NCBI RefSeq assembly: GCF_000378625.1
Contig: NZ_KB905163.1
Location: forward strand, 1-64,000
Length of the DNA stretch: 64,000 bases
Source: Colwellia piezophila ATCC BAA-637
GTDB lineage: Bacteria > Pseudomonadota > Gammaproteobacteria > Enterobacterales > Alteromonadaceae
Reading direction: 5' to 3'
The translations under genes and the position numbers were made by a program. This document shows, one piece after another, positions 1-8,731 of the stretch. Each line of letters starts with the position of its first letter. Within the stretch, counting starts at the first letter, position 1. The notes beneath the pieces were generated by a model that worked only from the letters and a program-made list of their open reading frames with translations, searched no databases and was not told where the DNA came from.

Positions 1-3000
1 ATGGGAATACATCGTTGTCGTTATCAACACCGTCGTTATCCAAATCCCAATCAGAGTTATCACCGATACCATCCATATCACCATCGGCCCATTCACTGGC
101 ATCAAACACAAACGCATCAATATCATTGGTGAAACCATCGTTATCCATATCATCATCAAGGCTATCAATAATGCCATCAGAATCTGAATCTAAGCCAATA
201 TCTGTAGCTTCATAGAATTGAATACGTGGAGTGATAGCCATATACCAGATAGGCTCGGAACCATAATTCCAGGCTTCGCTATTTCGTTCTTCATACTCAA
301 TGACATAAACTCGATTACCCACTTGTTGAATAGGAACCCATATTCGTTTGCGCACTGGACTACAATCCCAGTCATCTGGGTTACAATCGGCATGCCAATT
401 TCCATTAGCATCCATGTACGCGGTCATCTCAGCAGAGTTCAAGTCTCCCCAGTTCAACTGCCATCTATCCCATCTTGCACCGTAATTCGATAAGTCAGCA
501 TTTGCACCCCATACTCGGGTCGCGGTACCATCATCTTGTAAACGATAACCAAATATCTCATTTGGATCGAAGTTACCTTCATCATCAAACGCATCAGGGT
601 TAGTTAAGCTGAAACCGTTTTGGGCAAAGTTATTCATTAATGGGTCAAGCGTAGCATCACTCATTGGCGCAATCAGTTGATAGGAGCTGGTCTTAATGCC
701 GTTGTTTTCAGTGACCACTAATACTTCATCAATTTGGGCAAAGTCTTGATAACGAGTTAGCGTGACTGTTCCGCCATTTGGATACACCATTTCTAATGAG
801 CCATTGTTCAATGACCAAGTAAAGCCGGTTTGACTAATCAAGTTACTGGCACTGTAATCAGCAACAAATTCAGCAACATCAGCTGCCAAACGCCATTGCG
901 CATCATCAAAAAACTCATCCAAGTTTGAAGGCATTGCCCAACTGCTATCGGCAATTTCACTTTCAATAAAGTCGATTGCGACCATTGATGACAAATCTAC
1001 TAATTTCAAAGAGTCAGAATCATCTACGCTAGTGACCGGGTTATCTAAGCCTACTAACTGTTCTTGTTCCCATTCTTGGGTAAAGCGGTACTCTGTGGTA
1101 GAGGTCACCCACAAGGTTTGCTCTGTACCGGCATCGACTGCCAACTGCCATTTTCTCGACGTTACTGTGTACAAGATTTCAAGCTGATACTCACCATTTG
1201 CATTGACAAAATCATCTGCAACTTGTTGAGTAACAACGCCACTATCCGCCAATTCATACGCAGTTAAATAGGTGGTTGCTTCAATTGGAGCATCCAAGGT
1301 CATCACTAGCTCATCGTTTGCTTGTATATAACTGAATGATGTTGTTCCTGCCGAAGATATATGCTCACCATTACCATTATTAAAGGTATATTGACCACCT
1401 GAAGTTGTACCTAATCTAATACTTGGCTCAGCTCCTTCACTCTCTGCTAAGTGAATATAATTCGCTTTTAATTCGGTCGAAGTAAATGTCATTACTGAGT
1501 TAATCTCGGCATCATCTGGGGCGATATCAAGGTCGTTATCGACACCGTCACCATCTCGATCAGTATCGGCATTATCACCAATACCATCACCGTCCAAATC
1601 TGACCATTCATTATCATCTAATGGGAAGGCATCTTCATCATTAGCTACGCCATCGCCATCTTGATCTGGGTCTACCGAATCAGGAATGAAATCACCGTCA
1701 GTATCAACATAATTAAACGCGGCTTCAATTTCAGCCTTAGCCGTTGCATCAAATAGTACAACAGTTTCTAATGCCGAGCCTGCGGGTACGTAATGACCAC
1801 GTCGAACAATTGATTGACCCACTTCGGTCTCACTATCTTCGATTAGGAACATATGAGCTTCGTCTTGTTCCCTATCATATTGTTCATTGATAGCATCAGG
1901 TACAGTGAAACGATAAACCGTATTAGCGCCAACTTGCGCGGTTGTTACCGCAACTTGAGCAACTATTTCAGAGTTTCCTTCATGCGAACGTTCTACAAAT
2001 ACAGCGCTTAAGTTAGCACCGTTAATCGTGCCATCATCTGAGGAAAAATATGCTTGCATAGAACCATATTCATCGCCACCAATCCAAGTACCTGCGTAAA
2101 AATCATTCGCAGAAGTACCAGTTGATAGAACAACATCATTCATTGTTTCTGCTGGAGTAAACCCAGGGTCCCAACTAATTGGTATAGCATTATCACAAAT
2201 TAAATTATCAACAAACCATTCGGCCCAATTATCATCACACCAGAACTCGTAAGTATCATTCGCGGCAGTGACACTAGTGAAATATCCTGTTGCGTTAGCA
2301 GAGAATGTATCCGACTCAGCCATTACTAACGAAAACTCTTCGCCAAGAATACCGACCATTGAATAACCTTCAAGGCTGAGTTCTTCAAAGTCTAAGTGTA
2401 GGGTTTCATTATTGTCAGATAAGACTAAGGTTTCACCATCTGCAACATAACCTGAGGCAGTTAATAGGTCTGAGCCTATGACTATACCTTGGTCAGTTAC
2501 CAACATATCTTCACTAGATTCATTTTCAACAACCCAAGCTGAGCTTTCTGAATCATAGTAGTAAATAACTTCTTCTTGGCTATCAATTAGATCGCCTTTA
2601 TCGAAGAAAACTTCGCTGATTTCACCGTTTTCTTCTTCAATATCACCTTCGAACCAGCTAACGCCACTAGCCATCGCTGCTTGTTCATTTACTTGGGTTA
2701 TACGAGTCGCGTAAATATTGCCAACTTCGGTACAGTTTTCTTCATCATCAAATTCGCTAAAAGAGAATGTTAAAGAGTCAGTGTTGGCATCATAAACGCC
2801 ATCTGTTGACACAAACGAGCCATCGTTAAATGAGAATGTTCCATCTGAATTGATTGTGCCATTGATTCCTTCTCCTTCAATACCAGCATTTTCTTGGCCG
2901 ACAATGTGAAGATCTGGAGTATTCATAGTTATAACTACAATATCGGCTTCCACAGGTTCTGGCTGACATTGACCTTCAATACCTGTTTGCGTGTATTGTT

Positions 3001-6000
3001 GTTCGATCAACCAACGATCATTCAAATCAAAGCTATAGCCATCACAAGCGTCGCCGACACCATTATTATCAGTATCTAATTGATCTTCATTTGCTATCGC
3101 AGGACAATTATCAGCATTGTTACCTATAGTGTCGCCATCAGTATCTACAGTTTCCGTAGCATCTTCAGGGAATGCATCGGCATTATCACCGACACCATCT
3201 TCATCAGAATCCATCGTTTCTGTAGAATCATCAGGGAAGGCATCAGCATTATCGCCCACACCATCTTCATCAGAATCCATCGTTTCGGTCGCATCATTCG
3301 GGAATGCATCAGCATTATCACCTACGCCATCTTCGTCCGAGTCCATCGTTTCTGTGGCATCATGAGGGAAGGCATCAGCATTATCACCGACACCATCTTC
3401 GTCCGAGTCCATCGTTTCTGTGGCATCATTCGGGAAGACATCAGCATTATCACCGACACCATCTTTGTCCGAGTCCATAGTTTCTGTGGCATCATTCGGG
3501 AATACATCAGTGTTATCACCGACACCATCTTTATCAGAATCTATCGTTTCTGTGGCATCATTAGGGAAGTCATCAGCGTTATCGCCGACACCATCTTCGT
3601 CCGAGTCCATAGTTTCTGTGGCATCATTCGGGAATACATCAGTGTTATCACCGACACCATCTTTATCAGAATCTATCGTTTCTGTGGCATCATTCGGGAA
3701 GGCATCAGCGTTATCACCTACGCCATCTTTGTCAGAATCTGCTGTTTCAGTTGCATCAGTCGGGAATACATCAGCGTTATCACCTACACCATCCTCGTCA
3801 GAATCCACAGTTTCTGTGGCATCATTAGGGAAGGCATCAGCGTTATCGCCTACGCCATCTAAGTCGGTATCTACACTTTCAGAAGCGTCATAGTCAAAGG
3901 CATCATTAGTATTTAATACCCCATCATTATCGATGTCATCATCACTAACATCAGCAATAAAATCACCATCAAAATCAGCTGGATTACTACTTGCATCAAG
4001 AGGGTCTGAATTTACCGATAGTTCGTCAATATCAGAGTATTGATCGTTATCATCGTCAAGATCGGCATTGTTACCTATACCATCTAAATCGGAATCTAAC
4101 CATTCATTGATATCAAGTACAAAGGCATCGTCAACATCAAGAACACCATCATTATCATCATCATTGTCGGGTGTTAAACCGCCGCTATCGGCAAGACCAT
4201 CACCATCGGTATCGACAAATGTTTCACTTGGTACAGCAGGGTCATTATCATCAGGGTCTTGCTCGGTGGGCCAACCATCGTTATCGGCATCAACTGCATC
4301 AAACTTAGTTGCATCTAATGGGAAGTCATCGTCCGCATCAAGCACACCATCGTTATCATCGTCGGTATCACAAGCATCACCAAAAGCATCGTCATCAGAG
4401 TTCACTTGGAAGGTATTGGCAATTAAAGGACAGTTATCGGTATTATTACCCACGCTATCTTTATCGGTATCAAAACGCTCAGATGGGTCAAGAGGTAAGG
4501 CATCAACATTATCAAATACACCATCACCATCGGTATCATTTTTTAATGGGTCTGTGCCCAATAACATTTCAGTTTCATCGGCTAAACTATCGCCGTCGTC
4601 ATCAATATCGTAGTAATTGGCAATACCATCTTTATCGGTATCTATTGAGGCTAAACCGTCAAAAGGAAATAAGTCATCCGCATTGGCAACATTATCTCCA
4701 TCAATATCGGTATCGCTATTATCACCAATACCATCCATATCCAGATCTTTTGACTCACTAGCGTCTAACGGGAAGACATCATCAACATCGACTACGCCAT
4801 CATTATCATCATCATTATCGGGGGCTAAGCCACCGATATCAGCTTGACCGTCGCCATCGGTGTCAATGAAGTCAATACCTGGATTATTGGCATCACTGTC
4901 ATTGGGATCTTGGCCAACAGGCCAATTATCGTTGTCTTCATCTATTGCATTGGAGCGTGTGCTATCTAATGGAAAATCATCGGCATCATCTAATACGCCA
5001 TCATTATCATCATCGGTATCGGCGTTATTGCCTATACCGTCTAAATCGGTATCTGTGGTTTCTGTAGCATCGAATGGGAAAGCATCGCTGTCATCATTGA
5101 CACCATCATTATCATCATCATTATCTGAGCGTTCCGTATCAATGGTTGTGGTCCGAACACCGTCGACAACAATATAAGCTACATCGGGCATGCCATCTTG
5201 GTCAAAGTCACTATCTGCTGCGGCATCTTCCGGATAAGCATCTTGAGAGTTTAAAACACCATCACCATCAATATCGGGAGAAGTTACTGCAGGTGAAAGC
5301 TCAATAACTTCTTCACTCGCTTCAAAAGCTGTGGTGTCGGTTGCGGTATTACCCGTTTGTGCCATTTCTTCAAGGATGAGTTCTTTTACATCACTTACCG
5401 TTCTGCCTTCGGGATCATTGGGAATCGGTAATGTTGCAGGGTCTTGCTCAAATATTTCCAAAGCCGTTGTAGGATAACTAGGCGTTTCGACACCATCTAC
5501 TGCACCATCAATTGTGCCATCAGACAAATCGGCGGCTAAATCATCAATAATGCTATCAGTGGTAATATCTGAATCACCACTCAATTGTTTAATTTGATAA
5601 ACCACGGCAGTTAACGCTTCTACCGCACTTCGATAAGCAGTAGTTGAAGCTTGTTCTTCAGCTGACTCGGAATTTTCATTAATCAGTGGCGGGGTATTGA
5701 AAAGATCGACATCGTCGCCCAGACCAAAACCAAGGGTGGATTTTACTTGCTCTTGTGCAATGGGGATTGCCGCTAAAATCTCAGTATTCGTAACTGTACC
5801 ATCATTGTTTCCAGTATATGGTACGACATTTGAATCGGCATTTTTAAAAATAAGCGAAACGGTCATATCTGTTAATGGAGTAGCAAATATTTGCTGACCA
5901 TTTGATAACATCTCATCCGTTAATAGAGTTTTCATGACTTCAATAACCGGATATTGGCCGGTGGTAATATCTGTCGTGCCTTCTGTAGCACTGAATTCTA

Positions 6001-6355
6001 GAATATAAGGAGGAGAGAGAGGAAAAGGCAGAGATAGATTTTCTATTTGAGCTGACTCATCGGTATTACCGGTACCGACAATCGTACCAAGGAAGTTTTC
6101 ATTGTCAGGGTTTATGGTATAAACGGTAACATTAGCGGCAGCCAAAGGTCCTTTTACACCACTACCAACAATCGTTAATGTGTCAGGGTCGGGCTCAGGC
6201 TCAGGTTCGGGCTCTGGCTCTGGCTCAGGTTCGGGTATAATAATAGGATCAGGTGGTGGCTCCAAATCGCTGTGACAACCATAAATAAAGGTTACTGATA
6301 GAATAAGGAATAAAATTTTGACATATTTAGAGATAGCATTGTGCAGGGTGAGCAT
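1..6355 (-). CDS. giant thrombospondin type 3 repeat lipoprotein (3' end beyond window)
   Basis: The minus-strand frame is open from an ATG at 6355 to the left edge, giving at least 2118 residues with the C-terminus missing. Residues 1-27 form a signal peptide ending in IYGC, a near-lipobox, so anchoring by a lipidated Cys27 is likely. A Pro/Glu/Asp-rich linker (EPEPEP...) follows, then a region opening VKGPLAAANVTVY that resembles carboxypeptidase regulatory-like folds. From about residue 370 come long runs of DxDxDGxxDxxD motifs, the signature of thrombospondin type 3 calcium-binding repeats. These include eleven almost identical 22-residue units at about 828-1069. Non-repetitive stretches follow at about 1075-1560 and 1690-2050, separated by a short TSP3 cluster, and TSP3 motifs resume at the left edge. 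A surface or adhesive role is inferred. The exact function is unknown. Confidence 0.85.
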   Translation of the reverse strand, partial: MLTLHNAISKYVKILFLILSVTFIYGCHSDLEPPPDPIIIPEPEPEPEPEPEPEPDPDTLTIVGSGVKGPLAAANVTVYTINPDNENFLGTIVGTGNTDESAQIENLSLPFPLSPPYILEFSATEGTTDITTGQYPVIEVMKTLLTDEMLSNGQQIFATPLTDMTVSLIFKNADSNVVPYTGNNDGTVTNTEILAAIPIAQEQVKSTLGFGLGDDVDLFNTPPLINENSESAEEQASTTAYRSAVEALTAVVYQIKQLSGDSDITTDSIIDDLAADLSDGTIDGAVDGVETPSYPTTALEIFEQDPATLPIPNDPEGRTVSDVKELILEEMAQTGNTATDTTAFEASEEVIELSPAVTSPDIDGDGVLNSQDAYPEDAAADSDFDQDGMPDVAYIVVDGVRTTTIDTERSDNDDDNDGVNDDSDAFPFDATETTDTDLDGIGNNADTDDDNDGVLDDADDFPLDSTRSNAIDEDNDNWPVGQDPNDSDANNPGIDFIDTDGDGQADIGGLAPDNDDDNDGVVDVDDVFPLDASESKDLDMDGIGDNSDTDIDGDNVANADDLFPFDGLASIDTDKDGIANYYDIDDDGDSLADETEMLLGTDPLKNDTDGDGVFDNVDALPLDPSERFDTDKDSVGNNTDNCPLIANTFQVNSDDDAFGDACDTDDDNDGVLDADDDFPLDATKFDAVDADNDGWPTEQDPDDNDPAVPSETFVDTDGDGLADSGGLTPDNDDDNDGVLDVDDAFVLDINEWLDSDLDGIGNNADLDDDNDQYSDIDELSVNSDPLDASSNPADFDGDFIADVSDDDIDNDGVLNTNDAFDYDASESVDTDLDGVGDNADAFPNDATETVDSDEDGVGDNADVFPTDATETADSDKDGVGDNADAFPNDATETIDSDKDGVGDNTDVFPNDATETMDSDEDGVGDNADDFPNDATETIDSDKDGVGDNTDVFPNDATETMDSDKDGVGDNADVFPNDATETMDSDEDGVGDNADAFPHDATETMDSDEDGVGDNADAFPNDATETMDSDEDGVGDNADAFPDDSTETMDSDEDGVGDNADAFPEDATETVDTDGDTIGNNADNCPAIANEDQLDTDNNGVGDACDGYSFDLNDRWLIEQQYTQTGIEGQCQPEPVEADIVVITMNTPDLHIVGQENAGIEGEGINGTINSDGTFSFNDGSFVSTDGVYDANTDSLTFSFSEFDDEENCTEVGNIYATRITQVNEQAAMASGVSWFEGDIEEENGEISEVFFDKGDLIDSQEEVIYYYDSESSAWVVENESSEDMLVTDQGIVIGSDLLTASGYVADGETLVLSDNNETLHLDFEELSLEGYSMVGILGEEFSLVMAESDTFSANATGYFTSVTAANDTYEFWCDDNWAEWFVDNLICDNAIPISWDPGFTPAETMNDVVLSTGTSANDFYAGTWIGGDEYGSMQAYFSSDDGTINGANLSAVFVERSHEGNSEIVAQVAVTTAQVGANTVYRFTVPDAINEQYDREQDEAHMFLIEDSETEVGQSIVRRGHYVPAGSALETVVLFDATAKAEIEAAFNYVDTDGDFIPDSVDPDQDGDGVANDEDAFPLDDNEWSDLDGDGIGDNADTDRDGDGVDNDLDIAPDDAEINSVMTFTSTELKANYIHLAESEGAEPSIRLGTTSGGQYTFNNGNGEHISSAGTTSFSYIQANDELVMTLDAPIEATTYLTAYELADSGVVTQQVADDFVNANGEYQLEILYTVTSRKWQLAVDAGTEQTLWVTSTTEYRFTQEWEQEQLVGLDNPVTSVDDSDSLKLVDLSSMVAIDFIESEIADSSWAMPSNLDEFFDDAQWRLAADVAEFVADYSASNLISQTGFTWSLNNGSLEMVYPNGGTVTLTRYQDFAQIDEVLVVTENNGIKTSSYQLIAPMSDATLDPLMNNFAQNGFSLTNPDAFDDEGNFDPNEIFGYRLQDDGTATRVWGANADLSNYGARWDRWQLNWGDLNSAEMTAYMDANGNWHADCNPDDWDCSPVRKRIWVPIQQVGNRVYVIEYEERNSEAWNYGSEPIWYMAITPRIQFYEATDIGLDSDSDGIIDSLDDDMDNDGFTNDIDAFVFDASEWADGDMDGIGDNSDWDLDNDGVDNDNDVFP
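3149..3874 (-). repeat. eleven tandem 66-bp coding repeats
   Basis: Eleven consecutive 66-base units encode 22-residue modules of the form xDSDEDGVGDN(A/T)DxFPxDATET. Variation is limited mainly to E/K in the calcium loop, A/T, and a few residues around FP. Units four and six are identical as protein. A twelfth, diverged unit (VDTDGDTIGNN...) follows directly and leaves the register. Exact 66-base periodicity with in-frame copies suggests recent expansion by slippage or recombination, so copy number may vary between strains. Confidence 0.92.
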
Positions 6356-6962
6356 AGTGATAAGTCCCTTTGTTTGTTATTTTTTGTATTTATTTTTTAA
6401 ATGCAAGGTACATTCGAATCTTTACATTTTTTTTATAATAAAATAATGTAGGCGTTTCCTGATCAAAAATCAACCATAAACGTTACACTTAATTACATTT
6501 AACAGTATGTGTTCAATAATCTATTTTATACTTTACGTTTTATAGTGACTGTGACTAGCGGGTTAGGCCTATATAAGAATTACTTGAATAAAAGATGGGG
6601 TTTATTTAGGTTCCCATTAAAATTTGAGCGATCACTAATGGTTGATGAAAATTAGTTGTTCACTAAACATGGGTCTTCTCGGATTAATTAAGTGATAGAA
6701 AAAGGCATGAGACCTATGGATTTTTGGCATATTGAATGCCCCACCCCCCGAAATAAATGAAAAATTTAGTGGGTGTATGAGAAATAATAAATGCTATTTT
6801 GTCGAGTTGACGAGTATTTAAATAGGCCTAGAATCTAGTTAATTATTTCGTTCTTGTATAGTGTTCGCTATATTGCGTAGACACATTAATTTTGATAGTC
6901 GGTTTATTTCAAACAACGGTGATTAAATCTAATGATGAAATATAGCAGATATATATAGCAGC
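6356..6962. other. gene-free stretch upstream of the giant protein gene
   Basis: AT-rich DNA of about 600 bases with no convincing open frame on either strand. It presumably contains the promoter of the minus-strand TSP3 gene, but I could not single out a convincing -35/-10 pair. Confidence 0.4.
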
Positions 6963-7262
6963 ATGGAATTTGATGAGAAACAGCCCACGCTCAATGAGAT
7001 GAAAATGGTGTCTTCCCCACCATCGGCTAAAGTATATTCTTTGTCTTTAATCTTAGCTTGTTTAACTTATGTATTTGCTAAAGGAGTAATTTGTTTTGCC
7101 ATGATGTACCAATGAAAAGATAAAATATGTGGTTGGTACAACCGATGGTATATTAAACGTTGGATAGTGTGAAGTTTGCTTGGTTCTACTTGGACATGGA
7201 AACACCTTGAAACCACTATTTTATCTGGATTTAAAGGGTGTTTTGGACTTGCTTGCAAGTAA
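6963..7262 (+). pseudogene. possible decayed small membrane-protein gene
   Basis: An ATG at 6963 opens a 50-residue frame (MEFDEKQPTL... with a hydrophobic stretch SLSLILACLTYVFAKG) that ends at TGA 7113-7115. The same frame continues through a second in-frame stop to a TAA at 7260-7262, and the segments between have a protein-like look (CGWYNRWYIKRW; TWTWKHLETT). It could be a gene broken by two stops, a real 50-residue protein followed by non-coding DNA, or chance. I do not recognise the family. Confidence 0.22.
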
Positions 7263-7332
7263 AAAAGGTCTTATATTGTTAAAAGTGATATTCCGTAAAA
7301 TATAACCATATTAATAACACATGGAGAGAGTT

Positions 7333-7581
7333 ATGAAAATTGCCAGCATGATTATGCTTTTGCTCTTGTTAAGTTTCCCTATCAAGTCATATGCCCTTGG
7401 TGGCTGGAAACAGGTAGGTAATATAAGTGGAAAATCGACATTAGAAGCTTTAAGACATGGCGCTTGTCTTTGGGTTAACACCTCAAAGAATGGCAAAGTC
7501 ACTCGACGATACCAGGTTATCAGCAAAAAAAAAGGCGAACGGATAATCATTTATCAAAATCAAAGAGTTTCTAAATGTTAG
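7333..7581 (+). CDS. small secreted protein of unknown function
   Basis: An 82-residue protein beginning MKIASMIMLLLLLSFPIKSYA, a typical cleavable signal peptide, so the mature product of about 60 residues is probably periplasmic or exported. I chose the ATG at 7333 because the purine-rich GGAGAGAG just upstream acts as its ribosome binding site; an ATG at 7321 would lie within that site. The mature part is basic, with a KKKGER run and one Cys near the middle and one at the C-terminus that could pair. No family is recognised. It stands alone between sparse DNA and the tRNA gene. Confidence 0.55.
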   Translation: MKIASMIMLLLLLSFPIKSYALGGWKQVGNISGKSTLEALRHGACLWVNTSKNGKVTRRYQVISKKKGERIIIYQNQRVSKC

Positions 7582-7737
7582 GTAATTAACAAATTATTTT
7601 TCAAGTTCGTTGTTGTCCTCGTCGTCGAGATTTGGGCAACACTTGAAAATTTGATATCAGCCATGGACCGGAACTTTGAAATAGGGGAATTAAGCTTTGT
7701 CTAAATCGGCCTAAATGGTTGTACTACATGATGAAAA

Positions 7738-7814
7738 TGGTGGGCCTTCCCAGACTTGAACTGGGGACCTGCCGATTATGAGTCGGATGCTCTAACCAAC
7801 TGAGCTAAAGGCCC
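7738..7814 (-). tRNA. ileX: tRNA with CAU anticodon, probably tRNA-Ile2
   Basis: The minus strand folds as a complete cloverleaf. The acceptor stem is GGGCCTT paired with AAGGCCC, the discriminator is A and CCA is encoded. The D arm is GCTC/GAGC, the anticodon loop is CTCATAA and the T arm contains GTTCAAGT. CAU can be elongator Met, initiator Met or lysidine-modified Ile2. The ACTCATAATCG anticodon arm resembles Ile2, and its position near rpoD matches ileX in Escherichia coli, so Ile2 is preferred. The top pair of the anticodon stem (T/C) is mismatched. Confidence 0.9.
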
Positions 7815-7991
7815 ATTTTCACATATTTGGCCTAGGGTGTTCTACGCGTTAATCAGTCTAATCAAAAGAGTAAACCAATAAAGCGCGTGCAGTATAAGCA
7901 TTTTTTATTTTGTTGTCACCTAATGAACTTTAAATAATTGCATTTTTTTCACTGACAGCTCACTTATCAAACAATTTAGCTTCACCGAACA

Positions 7992-8609
7992 CTAAAATCG
8001 GTAAGTAAGCCCAATACTCACTTCAGTTTGAAACCAAATATCACTTGATATATATATTGCACAAGTTTCAAGTTCACAAAATATGGCACTGTTTGAGTTA
8101 AAGAAGGTGCCATATAAGCGGCTGTCTAATCTTAAGCTAAGACGTTCACTTAGTGCTATTTTACTCGCTAAGCCAATATTCACAGAGAAACGTGTTTCAT
8201 TACTCATTTGATTGTCTTTCGGGTCAAGGTGAGTTAAACCAAAACCACCTGCGACATAAATAGGTATTGGCCCCTCAGTAATAGGTACATTACCGCCGAT
8301 GTGTGCATAGGTGATACCAAGGCCGGTATTACTCGCAGAGAAGTCATCAGCTTGTGAGAAACGTGTATTGTAATGACTTATTAAAAATTCACCTTGTCGC
8401 TGACGATCAAAGGACCAAGCGGTTAATAAGCCGTAACTGGTGTCATCACTTAATTCTATGCGGTTATACACTTTATCTGTAGTGGTATCAAAGTCACCAC
8501 CAAAGCGATAGCCGATGAGTGGGGTAATCTCAAAGTTTAGTGCTTGTTTGGCCACTGAGGGCGTAGAGATGATGGCAAGTATACAAACGAGAGTGACAAT
8601 AACGCGCAT
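7992..8609 (-). CDS. outer-membrane beta-barrel protein
   Basis: A 205-residue protein with an N-terminal signal peptide (MRVIVTLVCILAIISTPSVAKQ). It is rich in alternating hydrophobic/polar strands with aromatic belts (ITPLIGYRFGGDF, LLTAWSFDRQ, GGFGLTHLDP) and ends SIGLTYRF. The terminal Phe after a strand is the usual outer-membrane assembly signal. The size suits an 8-stranded barrel of the OmpX/OmpW-like type. Two Cys near 175-180 (CELETC) may form a loop disulfide. It lies downstream of rpoD but behind a terminator, so it is probably transcribed separately. The specific role is unknown. Confidence 0.7.
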   Translation of the reverse strand: MRVIVTLVCILAIISTPSVAKQALNFEITPLIGYRFGGDFDTTTDKVYNRIELSDDTSYGLLTAWSFDRQRQGEFLISHYNTRFSQADDFSASNTGLGITYAHIGGNVPITEGPIPIYVAGGFGLTHLDPKDNQMSNETRFSVNIGLASKIALSERLSLRLDSRLYGTFFNSNSAIFCELETCAIYISSDIWFQTEVSIGLTYRF

Positions 8610-8631
8610 AAAAGTTCCTTAGGGTAAAAGC

Positions 8632-8682
8632 AAAAAAGAGTAAGCTAATTATACCTACTGGTATAACTAACTTACTCTTTTT
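8632..8682 (-). terminator. rho-independent terminator behind rpoD
   Basis: An inverted repeat with arms AAAAAGAGTAAG and CTTACTCTTTTT, extended inward by TAATTATACC/GGTATAACTA with minor mismatches. Read on the minus strand it ends in a T-run, 50 bases after the rpoD stop codon. Confidence 0.8.
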
Positions 8683-8731
8683 AATGTCTATTTAAAACAG
8701 AATTTAAAATACTATTTTAAATTCTTACTAT

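Noticed and set aside
3080-3862. A 260-residue plus-strand open frame and several shorter ones on the plus and a different minus frame.
   Set aside because: They are shadows of the 66-base coding repeats: periodic sequence leaves several frames open. The composition (IREGISVITDTIFVR repeated) mirrors the true minus-strand TSP3 frame.
3149-3874. Regular repeats considered as a CRISPR array.
   Set aside because: The whole 66-base period is repeated with no variable spacers, and the units are in frame with a protein; there are no cas genes.
7738-7814. Calling the CAU tRNA an elongator or initiator Met tRNA.
   Set aside because: The initiator is excluded by the fully paired acceptor end and the lack of three GC pairs at the bottom of the anticodon stem. 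Elongator Met remains possible, but position near rpoD and the anticodon-arm sequence favour Ile2.
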